A stretch of 64,000 nt of DNA, from contig NC_064827.1 in NCBI RefSeq assembly GCF_024166365.1, forward strand, positions 54,030,635-54,094,634, read 5' to 3'. The stretch is from Elephas maximus indicus (taxonomy: Eukaryota; Chordata; Mammalia; Proboscidea; Elephantidae). Position numbers and translations under genes: made by a program. Shown in pieces: positions 44,725 to 57,186 of the stretch. The notes beneath the pieces are model-generated. The model was not told where the DNA came from and made no database searches. It saw nothing but the letters and a program-made list of their open reading frames with translations. The stretch's first letter is position 1. Every line of letters begins with the position of its first letter.

Positions 44725-47280
44725 TAGTGGCATCACTAGGGTTTGTGTACTCCAGCGCGGTAACTCTTGGTGTCACTCCTCATGGATCTCCTCTGCACCG
44801 GACCATACGTAATCCCTAGTAATTTTTTTGTACTGGTGTTACTTATAAATCACTCCTTCTTTTAATTACTACTTCATTCTCAAAGTTGTTGATACAGGTT
44901 CACAAATACTAATACCACAATATTATAGCTAAAACACCAGAAGGTCTGACTAAATCAGTGCCTATAAAAACACCGGCAGCAACGAAAACAGCCCGTGCTT
45001 ACAGCTTCGTGCTTGCAGCATGATTCAAGGCATCATTGTAATTGGGTAATTACAGTGCACTCTGACTGAAGCACATTAGAAAGTTCAAAAAGTAAATTAG
45101 CATAGAGTTTTAGCCTTGTAGGTGTATTGATACCTGTAAGCTGGGCTTAGAAAAAGAAAATGTTTTTGTTGTTTAACTGTTGTTGTTGTTAGGCGCCATC
45201 GGGTCGGTTCCTACTCACAGTGACCCTACACACAACAGAACGAAACTGCCCAGTCTTACGCCATCCGAGCCCATTGCTGCAGCCACTGTGTCAATCCATC
45301 TCATTGAGGGTCTTCCTCTTTTTTTTGATTACCCACTACTTAACAAAGCATGGTGTCCTCCAGAGACTGGTCCCTCCTGATAACATGTCCAAAGTCTGTG
45401 AGATGAAGTCTCGCCATCCTGGCTTCTACTGAGCATTCTGGCTGTACTTCTTCTAAGATTTGTTTGTTTTTCTGGCAGTCCATGGTATGTTCAATATTAT
45501 TCACCGACGCCACAATTCAAAGGCGTCAATTCTTCTTCAGTCTTCCTTACACATTGTCCAGCTTTCACATGCATAGGACGCGACTGGAAACATCGTGGCT
45601 TGGATCAGGCTCACCTTAATCCTCAAAGTGACATTTTTGTTTTTTAATACTTTAAAAAGGGCTTTTGCAGCAGATTTGCCCAATTCAACGCATCTATTGA
45701 TTTCTTGACTACTGCTTCCATGTGGTTGATTGTGGATCCAAGTAAAGTGAAATCCATGAAAACTTCAATATTGTCTCCATTTGTCATGGTGTTGCTTATT
45801 GGTTCAGTTGTGAGGATTTCTATTTTATGTTGAGGTGTAATCCATACTGAAGGCTGTAGTCTGATCTTCATCAGTAAGTGCTTCAAGTACTCTTTACTTT
45901 CAATAAGCAAGGTTGTCACCTGCATATGGAAGGTTGTTAATGAGTCTTCCTCCACTCCTGATGTTCTTCTTCATACCGTCCAGCATCTCGGATTATTTGC
46001 TCGGCATACAGATTGAATAAGTATGGTGAAAGGATACAACCCTGATGCACACCTTTCCTGACTTCAAACCACGAAGTATCCTCTTGTTCTATTCAAACAA
46101 CTGCCTCTTGGTCTGTGTACACATTCCTCACGAGCACAATTAAGTGTTCTGGAATTCCCATTCTTACCAGTGTTATCTATAATTTGTTATGATCCACCAG
46201 TCGAATGCTTTTGCAAACAGTAGGACACAGGTAAACATCTTTCTGGTGTCCTCTGCTTTCAGCCAGGATCCATCTAACATGAGCAAGGATATCCCTTGTT
46301 CTACACCCTCTTCTGAATTCAGCTTGAATTTCTGGCAGTTCTTTGTCAATGCACTGCCGCAACCGCTTTTGAATGATCTTCAGCAAAATTTTACTTGTGT
46401 ATGAGATTAATGATAGTTAGATAATTTCCACATTCTGTTGGATCACCTTTCTTTGGAATGGGCACAAATATGGGGTTCTTTCAGTTAGTTAGCCAGGTAA
46501 CTGTTTTCCAAATTTCTTGGCATAGATGAGTGAGCACCTCTAGTGCTGCATCCCTTTGTTGAAGCATGTCAATTGGTATATTCTGTCAATTCTTGGAGAT
46601 TTTTTTTTTCAGTGCAGCTTGGATTTCTTCCTTCAGTACAGTCAGTTCTTGATCATATGCTACCTCCTGAAATGGCTGAACGTCGATCAATTCTTTTTGG
46701 TACAGTACTTGGTGTATTCCTACCATCTTCTTTTGATGCTTCCTTCATCATTCAAATATTGCCCATAGAATCCTTCAATATTGCAACTCAAGGCTTGGAT
46801 TTTTTCTTCAATTCTTTCAGCTTGAGGAATGCAGAGCGTGTTCTTCCCTTTTGGTTTTCCATCTCCAGGTCTTTGTACATGTCATTAAAACACCTGTCCT
46901 CTCAAGCTGCCCTTTGAAATCTCCTGTGCAGCTCTTTTGCTTCATCATTTTTTCCTTTCGCTTTAGCTACTCTTCATTCACAAGCAACTTTCAGAGTCTT
47001 CTGAGGTCCATTTTTGTCTTTTCTTTCTTTCTGGTCTTTTTAACAACCTCTTGCTTTCTTCATGTATGATGTCCTTGATGGCATGCCACAACTCATCCAG
47101 TCATCCGTCATTAGTGTTCAGTGCATCAAATCTAATCTTGTAATGGTCTTTAAATTCAGGTGGGGGATAACCCTAAGTTCAGGTGGGAGATAAATAACTA
47201 CAGGGATATTTTTATTAAAAAATAATAAATTTTTACTTAAACAATATACAAAAATTTTGTACATTTTGGTGTCACCTTCT
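44725..47280 (-). mobile_element. hAT-like DNA transposon copy 2, split by RTE
   Basis: It starts TAGTGGCATCACTAGGGTTT, matching the inverted end of the copy at 38038-38966. The match continues to 45178 (CAGCAACGAAAACA, AGTAAATTAGCATAGAGTTT, GTAAGCTGGGCTTAG) and resumes after the RTE at about 47195 with TAACTACAGGGATATTTTTA, then ATTTTGGTGTCACC. The far terminus is not found: an LTR-like fossil starts at 47284. No transposase frame. Confidence 0.75.
45179..47194 (-). mobile_element. 5'-truncated RTE LINE nested in hAT
   Basis: Antisense, about 2 kb, from the reversed tail (TTGTTGTTGTTAGGCGCC) through the reverse transcriptase region. The minus strand encodes IIQKRLRQCIDKELPEIQAE and DILAHVRWILAESRGHQKDV near 46300. 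It ends before the endonuclease region (GGTCTTTAAATTCAGG at about 47150), plus a 20-bp echo of that end (TTCAGGTGGGAG). TAACT at 45174-45178 and 47195-47199 is a likely target duplication. Frames are broken. Confidence 0.85.
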
Positions 47281-47283
47281 CTA

Positions 47284-47784
47284 TGTAATGATGTAGCTTT
47301 CCTCCATTTTGTGATATAATGTAATAACCTCCATGATGTGATCAGACAACCAGTTGTAAGGGGAGTTTCATCAGAGGTGTGGCTGCATCCAATATATACG
47401 GACATTCTGGCAAAGCTCACTGGCTTTTGCTTGTTCTGTGTCTAGCACCTGACCCATCATCATCTAACCTCCAGTTCTTAGAAGTTTAGTCAGTGGCCTA
47501 CCATATTGCCTTCTGATCTTGGGATTCATCGGCCCCTGCAGCCTGTGAGCCAGTGGCCTGCTATCTGACCTGCCAATCCTGGGTTTGTCAGCCCCTGCAG
47601 CTACATGAGTCAGGAGAAGCCTCCAGCCTGATGCTTAACCCACAGACTTTGGACTTGCTACTCTTTACAACAGCATGAGCTATTTCCTTGATCTTTCTCT
47701 CTAAATATATACATATATACATGTTTGTGTGTGCGCATATGTGTAACACTGGTTTTGCTTCTCTATAGAACCTAGCCTAAGACA
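47284..47784 (+). mobile_element. Solo LTR-like fossil (ERVL/MaLR type)
   Basis: About 500 bp, from TGTAATGATGTAGCTTTCCT to GCCTAAGACA. It contains CCTCCATGATGTGATCAGAC, CAATATATACGGACATTCTG (TATA-like) and an end GGTTTTGCTTCTCTATAGAA typical of such LTRs. A TA microsatellite lies near 47705-47725. It is a different family from the three MaLR LTRs at 2, 5 and 16 kb. Left limit and family are uncertain. Confidence 0.45.
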
Positions 47785-48164
47785 TGTGGGTAGTCCTAAA
47801 GTAGTGTATTTTTCTGATCTTTCCCCCTAGGCACAATCAGGTCCACTTAAGCCATTCATTTCAGGTCTTGCAAGTCTTGGTCTACAGAAACTGAACATGT
47901 TTATCTACCAGGTGAGTTGGGAAGGGTGTTGGATAAAGAAATCCTGGGGGAAAGGGGCTCTACAGCCAGATGTCAGTCAGTCTCTTTTTCCTCTTTTGCC
48001 TCAAAAATTTGTGCTATAGTTGCAGCAAATCTTATCTAAATGAGGAAAGAAAACCAAGGGCATTGGCAGAGTCAAACAAGGATAGAAACAATGAAAAGGA
48101 AGAATAAAGACAGTAGGAGGGAAAGAAGAGGAGTCAAGAATTAAGTAAAAAGCCATAAAAGGGA
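47785..48164. other. Intergenic, nothing recognised
   Basis: No gene or named repeat; purine-rich near 48040-48160. Confidence 0.35.
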
Positions 48165-48335
48165 GAAAGCTCTAATATTTACTAAGCACCTACTATACAT
48201 CAGGTACAGTGTTAGTTGCCTTACATAAAATCTCTATTCCTTACAACAACCCTGATAAGGAAATATTGACATCACCCTTCTATAAATGAGTAAACTAAAA
48301 CTAAATGAGGATCATCAACTTGTTGCACTAGATGA
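48165..48335 (-). mobile_element. MIR SINE relic
   Basis: TTTACTAAGCACCTACTATA, ACAACAACCCTGATAAGGAA and TATAAATGAGTAAACTAAAA are the reversed MIR 3' half. Confidence 0.65.
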
Positions 48336-49998
48336 AAAAAAACTGAAGCGGGGAAGTGGAAAATGTTTTCAGCATTAAAGTCCTAGCATTTCCTATACAT
48401 CAAGTTTTCCTCTAGTTAAGTGAGTCATATGCATCATCCCAAGGTCTTGAAAGCTATACCCCTGGGAGAACAGAGTTAATAAAAGATCCCAAGACTGCAT
48501 TCCAACTGCAATATAATAGTGAGAGGGTATTTCTGGTTGTGCTTTCAAAAATCTTGGCAGAAATTCAAATTTACAACCTTCTCTCAGAATGAGGACATAT
48601 TTGATAACTGACATAAATAATTCAGCAAAGCCCATGATTAAAAATTGTTACTTAAAAAAATGCTATCCAATCACAATTGTACAGTGGTGAAATTGACAGC
48701 AAGTTTTCCACATACCACCACAGTCTTTCACTTGGAAAACAAGCACACTGTGAACAAGGATTATAAAGTACCACTCAAATAAACAGAGCCTATGACAGAT
48801 TTCTGAAGGGCCAAGATGCCTTTATATGGTGTAGCTAACTTCCTAAAAGGGGTTCTACTTTTCATGAAGAACATCTGCTCTCATCAGTCTTCTCTTTGAG
48901 CTATAATAATCAATAGAAGAGTTCCTTAAGCTCTCTTTTCCCATCTTTGGTGGGCTACACATCAAGTACATCTTGATGTCATACAAATAATAAAATCCTC
49001 CTTCAACCTGAAGGAGAAACTGCCCATAATTTTATACAGATTGACCAGCTTGACTGATTCTTATATTGCAGCCAGGAACAAAGTTCCCCTTCCCAAAGAT
49101 AGTGTAGACGGGAGTATATTTATTTCTTGTTTAAATAATACTAAAATACAACAGACCATCTCCTGACTATAATTGGATCTGTGGGATATTGTCCCTGGAG
49201 TTTCAGAATTTGTAATCCTGCATAAATAGATTTCTAACTTTGTTACATGAATTGGAAAGTTTTCAGAAGAAACAAAGAACTTAAATTGCCTTCTAGTGCC
49301 AATGACTGGTCCTTTGGAGGATATTTCTGGAGCACAAACATTAGGGAAAGTCTATTGATATGAAAGAAACTCTGCCATGTGTCCCTTACTGTGGGAATAT
49401 CTGTTACCATTTTCCTGGGTTTCAGTGGGAAACTGCAGGCTATGTCTAAATGCTCAAGGTCTTCATCAGTAAATTAATCTGTGACTGCAGAAGTCTATAC
49501 CTTCATTTACTCATTGAATCTCCCATATTATTTTGGACAGATCTCTAGGAGTATCAGAAGAAACCAGGAACTTAGAAAGCAGAACAGTTCCTGTGTAAGA
49601 AGACTTCCCAAACCAGGGGAAGATATCATACCAATGGTCAGGAGGTAAATAGGTGACATAGCCACAGATCAGTTACAAATATGGTTTTAGAAAAGAGAAA
49701 GAAAGCATAAGATTGTTTCTTCCCTCTTTCTGAAATAAACCCTACCCTCGCCCCAACACTGCCAAAAGACTGTCTTGAAACAAAAAGAACATTTTGAGGA
49801 CTTTTTAATCTGTTGACTTCCTGCTTGAAATTTTCCTTCTTAATGACAAATCCTTCAAACATATATTACTGATACCGTCACCAAGCACAACCACAAGTTC
49901 ATATGAAAAAGAAAACAGCAAATACGGAGGAGGATCTCTGTTTTGCATGTAATGTTAGTCTTCCTATGCATAGATGCAGATTAACATGACATAACAAA
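48336..49998. other. Intergenic upstream of the OR13F1-like relic
   Basis: No gene or named repeat. Minus-strand frames at 48393-48635 and 49638-49862 have no family features. Any 5' non-coding exon of the neighbouring receptor cannot be recognised by eye. Confidence 0.4.
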
Positions 49999-50961
49999 AT
50001 GTTCCAGGCAAATTAGACATCTGTAACAGGTTTTTCTTCCTGGGATTTACCCACTACCCCAAAGCTAAGATCATCATATTTGTGCTGTCCCTGTTGATAT
50101 ACCTGATCACCTTGCCGGGCAATATTATTCTGATCTCCGTCAGCATCCTGGACTCCCACTTGCACAGCCCCATGTATTTTTTCCTCAGCAGCCTCTCCTT
50201 TCTGGACATCTGGTACACCTCTTCTGCTCTCACTCCAATGGTGGCAAGATTTGTTACAGGGAAAAACAGCACCTCATTCTCAGGATGTACTGCTCGGGTG
50301 TACTTTTCCCTTGTCGTGGGCTCCACCAAGTGTGTGCTCCTGTCCATGATGGCGTATGACTGGTATGTAGCCATCTGCAACCCCCTGAGATATCCCATCA
50401 TCATGAACAGGAGGGTTTTTGCACACATTGCAGCGGTTCCTGGGTGATGGGCTGCCTCATCGCCCTGGTGGAAACAATGTCTGTGCTGCAGTTGTCTCTC
50501 TGTGGTAATAACATCATCAATCTTTTCACTTCTGAAATTCTGGCTGCCTTGAAACTGGTTTGTGTGGACACTCCATGGCATGGTTAATCATGTTAATGAT
50601 TAGCATACTTCTCCTTCCCATGCCAATGCTTCTCATTTGGAGCTCATATGCCTTCATCCTCTCCAACACTCTGAGAATCAGCTCAGTGGATGAATGAAGC
50701 AAAGCCTTTTCAACATGTGCAGCCCACCTGACTGTGGTAGTTTTGTTCTATGGGACAGCTCTCTCCACATACCTGAAGACCTCAGCTGTAGATTCAAAGG
50801 AAACTGACAAATTTGTGGTTTGCTTTTTTTTTATATGCTGGATTAACCCCCATGTTGAATACTATCGTCTATAGTCTATGGAACAAGAGGTAAAAGGAGC
50901 TGTAAGAAAACTGCTCATTAGAAATCCTTTTGGTACTATCTTAATTTCCATACTCAAGTAA
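49999..50961 (+). pseudogene. OR13F1: Olfactory receptor pseudogene, OR13F1-like
   Basis: A class II odorant receptor (seven-helix G-protein-coupled receptor of olfactory neurons), disrupted. The ATG at 49999 starts MFQAN, then a stop at codon 6 (TAG 50014-50016) where human OR13F1, as I recall it, has W. A frameshift follows at about 50030. Receptor features are readable: [100 protein letters not shown], and an end in KLLIRNPFGTILISILK before TAA at 50959-50961. Further breaks are a frameshift near 50436, another near 50570, a stop near 50695 and lesions near 50825-50890. The DRY motif reads DWY. With about six lesions in 963 bp it is dead. The OR13F1 assignment is from memory of the human sequence and its C-terminus. 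Confidence 0.85.
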
Positions 50962-53900
50962 TATTGGAACAAGCACACTCATCTGGATAATTTCCAACAT
51001 TATCTAGAAAACTATATAATAGTTGATATAAACCAAAACCCTGGAGAAACCCTCATTTGTGACAGGAGCTCACCATTGAGTTCTATATCTTGATTTGCCT
51101 TGTAAATAAAACTGTTAATATCAATGAATCATGTAGGTAGCCAAAATTATGTTTCTAGAAATGTATTTATAATTTTTAATATTAATATAACATTAAAATT
51201 AGACACTTGCTTATTGTTACATATTTGACTTGCTGTATCTTCTCAGTATCCAGCTCTGGCATCACTATGATAATAACTAAGGTAGAAAGAGTGCAAAATG
51301 TTGAATCTAGTAGATTTTGAAGTAATTTTCACTTAAGTGATTTGCAAACATCTCTGAATTTAAGGAGAAATAGGAGGTATTTTTAAGATAAGTGTGGATA
51401 TAATTTGTTATAAAAGTTTACCATAATTCTTAAAACCAAGACACTATCAATCTTAGAACTCTTTCTATTCCCTGAGATGTCAAAATGTGAAAAAAAATAA
51501 AGTTTTAGAGTGGATGGTTTGGGTTTTGGGATGTTTATTTAGGAGATGAGTGAATATCTCTGTGTGTATAAAGATATCATCGCAAGGGTTTGCACAATTT
51601 TAGTTGTGCGTATGAAATGGGGTAGAGGTACAGCAATTAGGGATCTTGAAGTATCTGTGGGTATGAGTTCAGAACACTCTTATGTTATATTCTCATGTTA
51701 TTCAAGTGTTTCAGTGACTTGGTCAACACACACCCTATGCTACTAGTTTTATTAGAATAGGCTCCATCGACAAATTAAGGCTGAGGGAGAAAAGATGTCA
51801 ATCCCTATCCTGAAGAGATGGTACTGCAAGAAAAATTATGTATTAATGTAGACTCATATTGGGGAAATATTCATAAATATTGCATAGATTAAAATGCCAA
51901 AAATTTTACAGATTGATGAGCTTTTTTTGTGTGTGTGTCTTTTTCATTCTCACTAGAGTTGGGGAATAATACAAAGCCTATGCATATGCATCACTTCTTC
52001 TTTACCATAGAGGCATCTGTGGGTTTATGTGGGTAATGGATTCATCCTCTGGGGAATGTGCTTCTTGCCTGAGCCTTAGGTTCAGGGAAGGTGAGATAAT
52101 GTACATAACTTACATAGGGGTTCCCAGCCTGAGCAAGAGAGAGCTTTCAAGGAATGGTTCTGTTGACAGTGAATGGATTGAGGAATCATGTATGAGGAAA
52201 GAATTCAGTGAATAGAAACTGTGCTGGCATTCTTAATCTAAGTGCCCTTAGAATACATGAGAAAACTTTTTTCTCCTCAGATACTAGATGCCAATTTCAT
52301 TAATTCAAAATCTCTCCAAAGGCAAGCACTGGGCATTTGTATTGAGAATAAAAGCAATCCAGTTATTCTCATTTTCATTCTTTATCACTATCAGACAAGA
52401 GTGAACACAGTGTGATGCTAAGTTATTTGGCTGGAGAAAGGAATGTTAACCCTATTACCCAGCCAATCACCATAAAAATTTAAAACAAACATTGATTCCA
52501 GGTAATCACAGACATTGAGCCTACACATATTCAGGGAGTTATCCCTTACTTGTTTGTATGAATGAAAAAAAAAATCTGTATATAAGATATTAAAATGCCT
52601 CATCAGCTCCAGTGGGCATGTGAAATCTTCTTCAATGACTTTATCAGTGTTTTTAAGGGAAGTGGACAAGCTATAAATTGACCATGGGGCACGACAACCA
52701 ACTGTCCAGAAGGAAGATCCAATCAAATGGCCTTATCTTTCACCAGAGGCCTGGAGAGGTTCTCGGATTTCCAGGTATTTCTGCAAGAATCATATTGCCA
52801 AACAATCAGATCCAGGTCCAAATATGTTTTGTTGTTGTCTCCCACGGACGGAACTGGATATGTAATTCTGAATTGTGTTTTGATTAGTTCTTCATTATTG
52901 TATGTTCCATGCTGAGCAGCCCCCATTGTTACCACCTTGTATATTAAGAGGGGAAACAGTTAATTAGATGCTGCTTACAGAATTACAGTCACATCCGCTC
53001 CTGCTTCTCTGAGGCAATATCCATTTTACACACTGTTTCCAATATTAATATTCAGTGTCCTTGAATGTTTCACTCACACAAGTGATTGACTTCAACGCAT
53101 GAGTAACTTCGACTCCTTGTGGAAAATTCACTGTTTAAACTCTCAGACAGGAATCTTAATTCCAAGGTTCCCATGTGCCACCTTTAAATATGTTGATGTG
53201 AGCTCGTGGACATAAACATTTAACTTGCTTTTGCAATCACACAGTAAATGGGAACTCATCCATGCCACTAGGCTCCTGAATGCCTGGCTAATAATTTTTG
53301 TAAATATTTCTGATTTTCTTTATTTTTTAAGGTTTTACATGCTTTCTGATGTGGTCCTTTTTTTTTTTTTTTTAGTTTAGTAATTTCTCACACATCACGA
53401 ACACGCAAATACCTGTACTACTTAATTTTAAACCATCCTGACAATAAGAATAACCTGGATGTTTGCTAAAAATATTATACTCAGGCTCAACATAAATATA
53501 TCAAACCAGATTTTCCAGGATAGAGGGTTACTAATCTGCAAGTTCTACAGGAGTCCAGTGATTCTTATCATATTACAAAAAACTGACTCAGAACATCGAA
53601 AGAAAGAGTCTGATCCACATTACTTAATGCTTTTAGAATATAGTAAAAAAGTGTTAGATGTTAAGCAGATGATAATATTCCAAATAATTTATTAGAATTT
53701 AGGAAAAAACGTGTTGCCTGCCAAAGCTTTGCTATAAAAGTGCCAGGGGAAGAGAGAGATCATTCCAATGATGTGAAAAGTTTTAGTGGACCAACACTGG
53801 GACTCTGTTCAAAGAATTGTTGAGATGCAACGTTTTACTCTGTTTGCTGCAGCTCTCATTTGTGTACAGAAATAAAAACATAGAAACTAAACTCATCAAT

Positions 53901-54258
53901 TTAATTTAAAAAATACATTCTATATATAACTGGAGGGAAGAAATATTCTTAAAAGCTTATTTAAATATGCTCAGTTAAGTTATATAACAATGTTATCACT
54001 TTAGCAAGAGCTGTTCCAAGCAATGAGAAAATCACAGCAGAATGATCCTAGGCGATAAAGTCAAAACAGCTGAGCATGAAACCTTAATCTGGTATCCATA
54101 GCTCTTTTCTTCTATAAAGTGTGAATTGAACACATCCAATGTTATCCAAAGGATAAGTGAAAAGAAGAGATTTGAGGAAACACTAGGGAAAATAATTAGC
54201 AAAGAATTCTTGAATTCTACTGAGATTAGCTCATTTAACTCACGGTTATAGGATGGAT
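50962..54258. other. Intergenic between the two receptor loci
   Basis: 3.3 kb without a recognisable gene. A GT-rich stretch lies near 51930 and a T tract at 53359-53375. Short frames at 52418-52726 (minus) and 52678-52935 (both strands) overlap one another and show no domain. No named repeat seen. Confidence 0.4.
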
Positions 54259-54436
54259 AGAAACCCTGGTGGTGTAGTAGTTAAGTGCAACAGCTGTTAA
54301 CCAAAAGGTCGGCAGTTTGAATCCACCAGGCATGCCTTGGAAACTCTATGGGGCAGTTCTACGCTGTCCTATAGCGTTGCTATGAGTTGGAATAGACTTG
54401 ACAGCAACAGGTTTGGTTTTTTTTTTCCTTTTTTGA
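54259..54436 (+). mobile_element. AfroSINE, complete
   Basis: GAAACCCTGGTGGTGTAGTA head, GGTCGGCAGTTTGAATCCAC, CTGTCCTATAGCGTTGCTAT and GGTTTGGTTTTTT tail. Confidence 0.92.
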
Positions 54437-54742
54437 TATAGTATGGACAGTTGTGTAATTATTCTTGAATTCTAAATTGTTACAATTATTGTTATAGTTT
54501 TTATACAATAAATGCACATGTTTGAAGAGCCACAATCCTAGGTTGGGTTCTGAACAAAGTGTAAATTACCTACAGGAACTAATAAGCAGTACAACATACA
54601 TGTAATTGGTATCTCAGTAATAAAAGAGAGGAGTAGGACCAGGAAAAGGGAAAAATTAATGGTCAAAAAATGTCCAAACTTCTTGACGAAGCCCAAGAAG
54701 CTCACCAAAGCACAATGTAAACACACACACACATGCATACAC

Positions 54743-54914
54743 CAAAAAAAAAAAACCCAAACCCACTGCTGTCGAGTTGATCCTGACTCATAGCAACCCT
54801 ACAGGACAGAGTAGAACTACCCCATAGAGTTTCCAAGGAGCACATGGTGGATTCAAACTGCCAACCTCTTGGTTAGCAGCCGTAGAACTTAACCACTATG
54901 CCACCAGTGTTTCC
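54743..54914 (-). mobile_element. AfroSINE with 11-bp target duplication
   Basis: Antisense copy from an A-rich tail end and ACCCACTGCTGTCGAGTTGA to the reversed head CACCAGTGTTTCC. It is flanked by perfect CATGCATACAC at 54732-54742 and 54915-54925, so it inserted in a CA-repeat tract. Confidence 0.95.
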
Positions 54915-54944
54915 CATGCATACACACACATCACTATATCATAT

Positions 54945-55900
54945 CATAATAAATTTGGTAAAAATCAACACTAAAAGAAAATCTTAAAGCAGCCAAACAA
55001 AACATTACATACAGAAAGTTAAAGGTAATGATGGCAGACATCTCATTGGAAGCAATGAAACCTGGAAAAAATGCAACAATATCTTTAATGTGCTGAAAAA
55101 AAATTCTCTTAACCTGGAATTCTATACACAGCCAAAATATTCTTAAAGGATAAAAAGGTGAAATAAGGACTTCTGAGAATTAACATAAAAGCTGAGATAA
55201 ATCATAATAAATAGGACTACACTTTAAGACGCAGTTCTTCAGTTGGACAGAAAATTATATCAAATGAAAATGTGGACAAACACAAATGAAGGAAGTATGC
55301 TGGAAATGGTAAACAAAACAGACCTTTTTTTCTTATAATTTTAATTTCTTAAAAGATAATTGACCATTTAAAGCAAAAATAACAAAATATTATAATTTCT
55401 TAAAAGATAATTGACCATTTAAAGCAAAAATAACAAAATATTGTAGAATTCAAGCATATAGAAAAGTAAAATATACGGCAACAATATCTCTAAAGATGAG
55501 AGAGGAAATGAAAGTATGCTGTTGTAAGTTTCATATATTATTCATGACATGATATAAATGTATTAGAAAATACAATTTATAAGTTAAAGATGTAAACCTT
55601 TACCCTTAGTGCAACCAATAAAAATATAAAACAAGAGGTATAAGTGATAAACCAACCACGAATATAAAATGGAATTTCACAAAATATAAAATTAATCAAA
55701 AATAATGAGGGAAAATAGAAGATACAATTATAAAAAAACACAAACATGATCAACAAATCTAACCATAATTACATTACAATAAATAATAATTACATTACTT
55801 AAATGGTCTAAACTGAGCAATTAAATGACGTGTATTATCAGACTGGATTTAAAAACTGCCTACAAGAAATCCACTTTAAAATAAAGGTGCAGATATGTCA
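54945..55900 (+). mobile_element. Old L1M/HAL1-type LINE fragment
   Basis: The text from AAACCTGGAAAAAATGCAAC through TTAACCTGGAATTCTATACA and AAAGGTGAAATAAGGACTTC matches the end of an L1M ORF1. CTAACCATAATTACATTACA, CAGACTGGATTTAAAAACTG and CTACAAGAAATCCACTTTAA match the start of ORF2. No open frame of note. Contains a 51-bp tandem duplication. Confidence 0.6.
55342..55443. repeat. 51-bp tandem duplication
   Basis: TAATTTCTTAAAAGATAATT begins at 55342 and again at 55393. The two 51-bp units differ at one visible position, so the duplication is much younger than the L1 relic that holds it. Confidence 0.95.
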
Positions 55901-56229
55901 GAATTTGCATCCCTGCCTTCCTATTTCTAAAACTTACATGTGATGTTTGCTACTATGTTGGCAAAGAGTATACCAGAAACACTCATTTCAGTCATCAACA
56001 GGGATAATATTCTAAAGCAATCCATAGTCTTCATGAGATCTGGATCAGAATCTGTTGGAAGCTGAGTTTATATCAGACTACAGTTGTCAGTAATTTTAGA
56101 TGATCAGGACTAGCGAAGGCAGAAAATAAAAGTATCTGTCCCTAACGATGATTTCCCTAAAGAATGATGATTTCCTCAATGATGCTATCTCTATTCTTCA
56201 TACACAAAGTTTCACATTTCTCTTTAGTC

Positions 56230-57186
56230 TTATTTGTTTAGAGCTTTTTGACCCAGCAAATATTTCACAGCAGCTTTTACATCCTTATTTCTCAAGCTGT
56301 AAATTATAGGATTCAGCATGGGGGTCACTACCCCATAAAACATTGAAATAAGGCCCTCTGAAGCTTGCATCTCATTTTTTCCAACCATGTCTTGGGACTT
56401 GGGTTTTGCATACATAGAGAAGATGGTACCATAAAATATGATCACCACAGTCAGATGCGCTGAGCAGGTAGAAAAGGCCTTTCGTCTTCCTGTGGCTGAG
56501 TTCATTCTCAAGATGGTGTAGAGGATGAGCATGTAGGAGAAAAAAATGACCAGAAGTGGAAGAACTAGGAAGGCCATATTTGATACTGCTAGCATAGTAA
56601 TGTTGAGAGATATATCAACACAAGCTAATTTTAGGACAGCTAATATCTCACATAAGAAATGATCAATAATGTTATTTCCACAGAAAGGCAAACGCATGGC
56701 AAGAGCTGTTTGCACAATTGAGTTGATTCCACCAGAAAGCCATGACACAGAAGCCATCAGCACATACACAAACTTACTCATAATGAAGGGGTATCTCAGA
56801 GGGTTACAGATGGCCACGTAGCGATCAAAAGCCATCATGCCAAGGAGGAAGCACTCTGTTGACCCCATTGCAAACCCAAGGAACATCTGCACTGCACATC
56901 CAGAGAAGGAAATGTTTCTTTTCTTTGAGATTAAGCTCTCCAATGTTGAGGGAACAGAGGAGGCTGTGTAGCAGATATCCAGGAAAGAGAGGTTGCCCAG
57001 GAAGAAGTACATGGGGGTGTGAAGATGGGAGTCAAAGATGCTTGCTATGATGAGAACACCGTTGCCAATTAGAATCACTAGATACATCACTAGAATCAGT
57101 GCAAAGAAGATAATCTCGAGCTTGGGGTAACCAGAGAGTCCCAGAAGAATGAAATCTCTCACAAATGTCTGGTTAATCTTATCCAT
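56230..57186 (-). CDS. OR13C4: Olfactory receptor, family 13 subfamily C, OR13C4-like (intact)
   Basis: Odorant-binding seven-helix receptor of olfactory sensory neurons, coupling to the olfactory G protein at the ciliary membrane. One uninterrupted 318-codon exon, the usual length for the family. Visible: N-glycosylation site NQT at 5-7; GN in helix 1 at 41-42; PMYFFL at 58-63; the conserved cysteines C97 and C179; [16 protein letters not shown] at 118-133 with an intact DRY; SY at 217-218; [10 protein letters not shown] at 236-245; [12 protein letters not shown] at 289-300; a short tail ending GQKALNK. The start [20 protein letters not shown] matches human OR13C4 as I remember it almost residue for residue. 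The ATG has G at -3 and +4, a favourable context. The gene is probably functional, but expression is not testable here. A close OR13C paralogue is the alternative. Confidence 0.95.
   Translation of the reverse strand: MDKINQTFVRDFILLGLSGYPKLEIIFFALILVMYLVILIGNGVLIIASIFDSHLHTPMYFFLGNLSFLDICYTASSVPSTLESLISKKRNISFSGCAVQMFLGFAMGSTECFLLGMMAFDRYVAICNPLRYPFIMSKFVYVLMASVSWLSGGINSIVQTALAMRLPFCGNNIIDHFLCEILAVLKLACVDISLNITMLAVSNMAFLVLPLLVIFFSYMLILYTILRMNSATGRRKAFSTCSAHLTVVIIFYGTIFSMYAKPKSQDMVGKNEMQASEGLISMFYGVVTPMLNPIIYSLRNKDVKAAVKYLLGQKALNK

Noticed and set aside
46543-47069. Plus-strand frames of 124, 70 and 72 codons
   Set aside because: They are antisense to the RTE reverse transcriptase region, which reads on the minus strand.
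47800-47845. Possible far terminus of the second hAT copy (CCCCCTAGGCACAATCAG)
   Set aside because: It only weakly resembles the inverted end, and the flanking 8 bp do not match those at 44717-44724.
50054-50581. 175-codon minus-strand open frame
   Set aside because: It is the antisense shadow of the OR13F1-like relic, whose plus-strand reading gives clear receptor motifs.
54720-54742. CA microsatellite as a possible regulatory element
   Set aside because: It is short and mainly provides the SINE target duplication; no further evidence.
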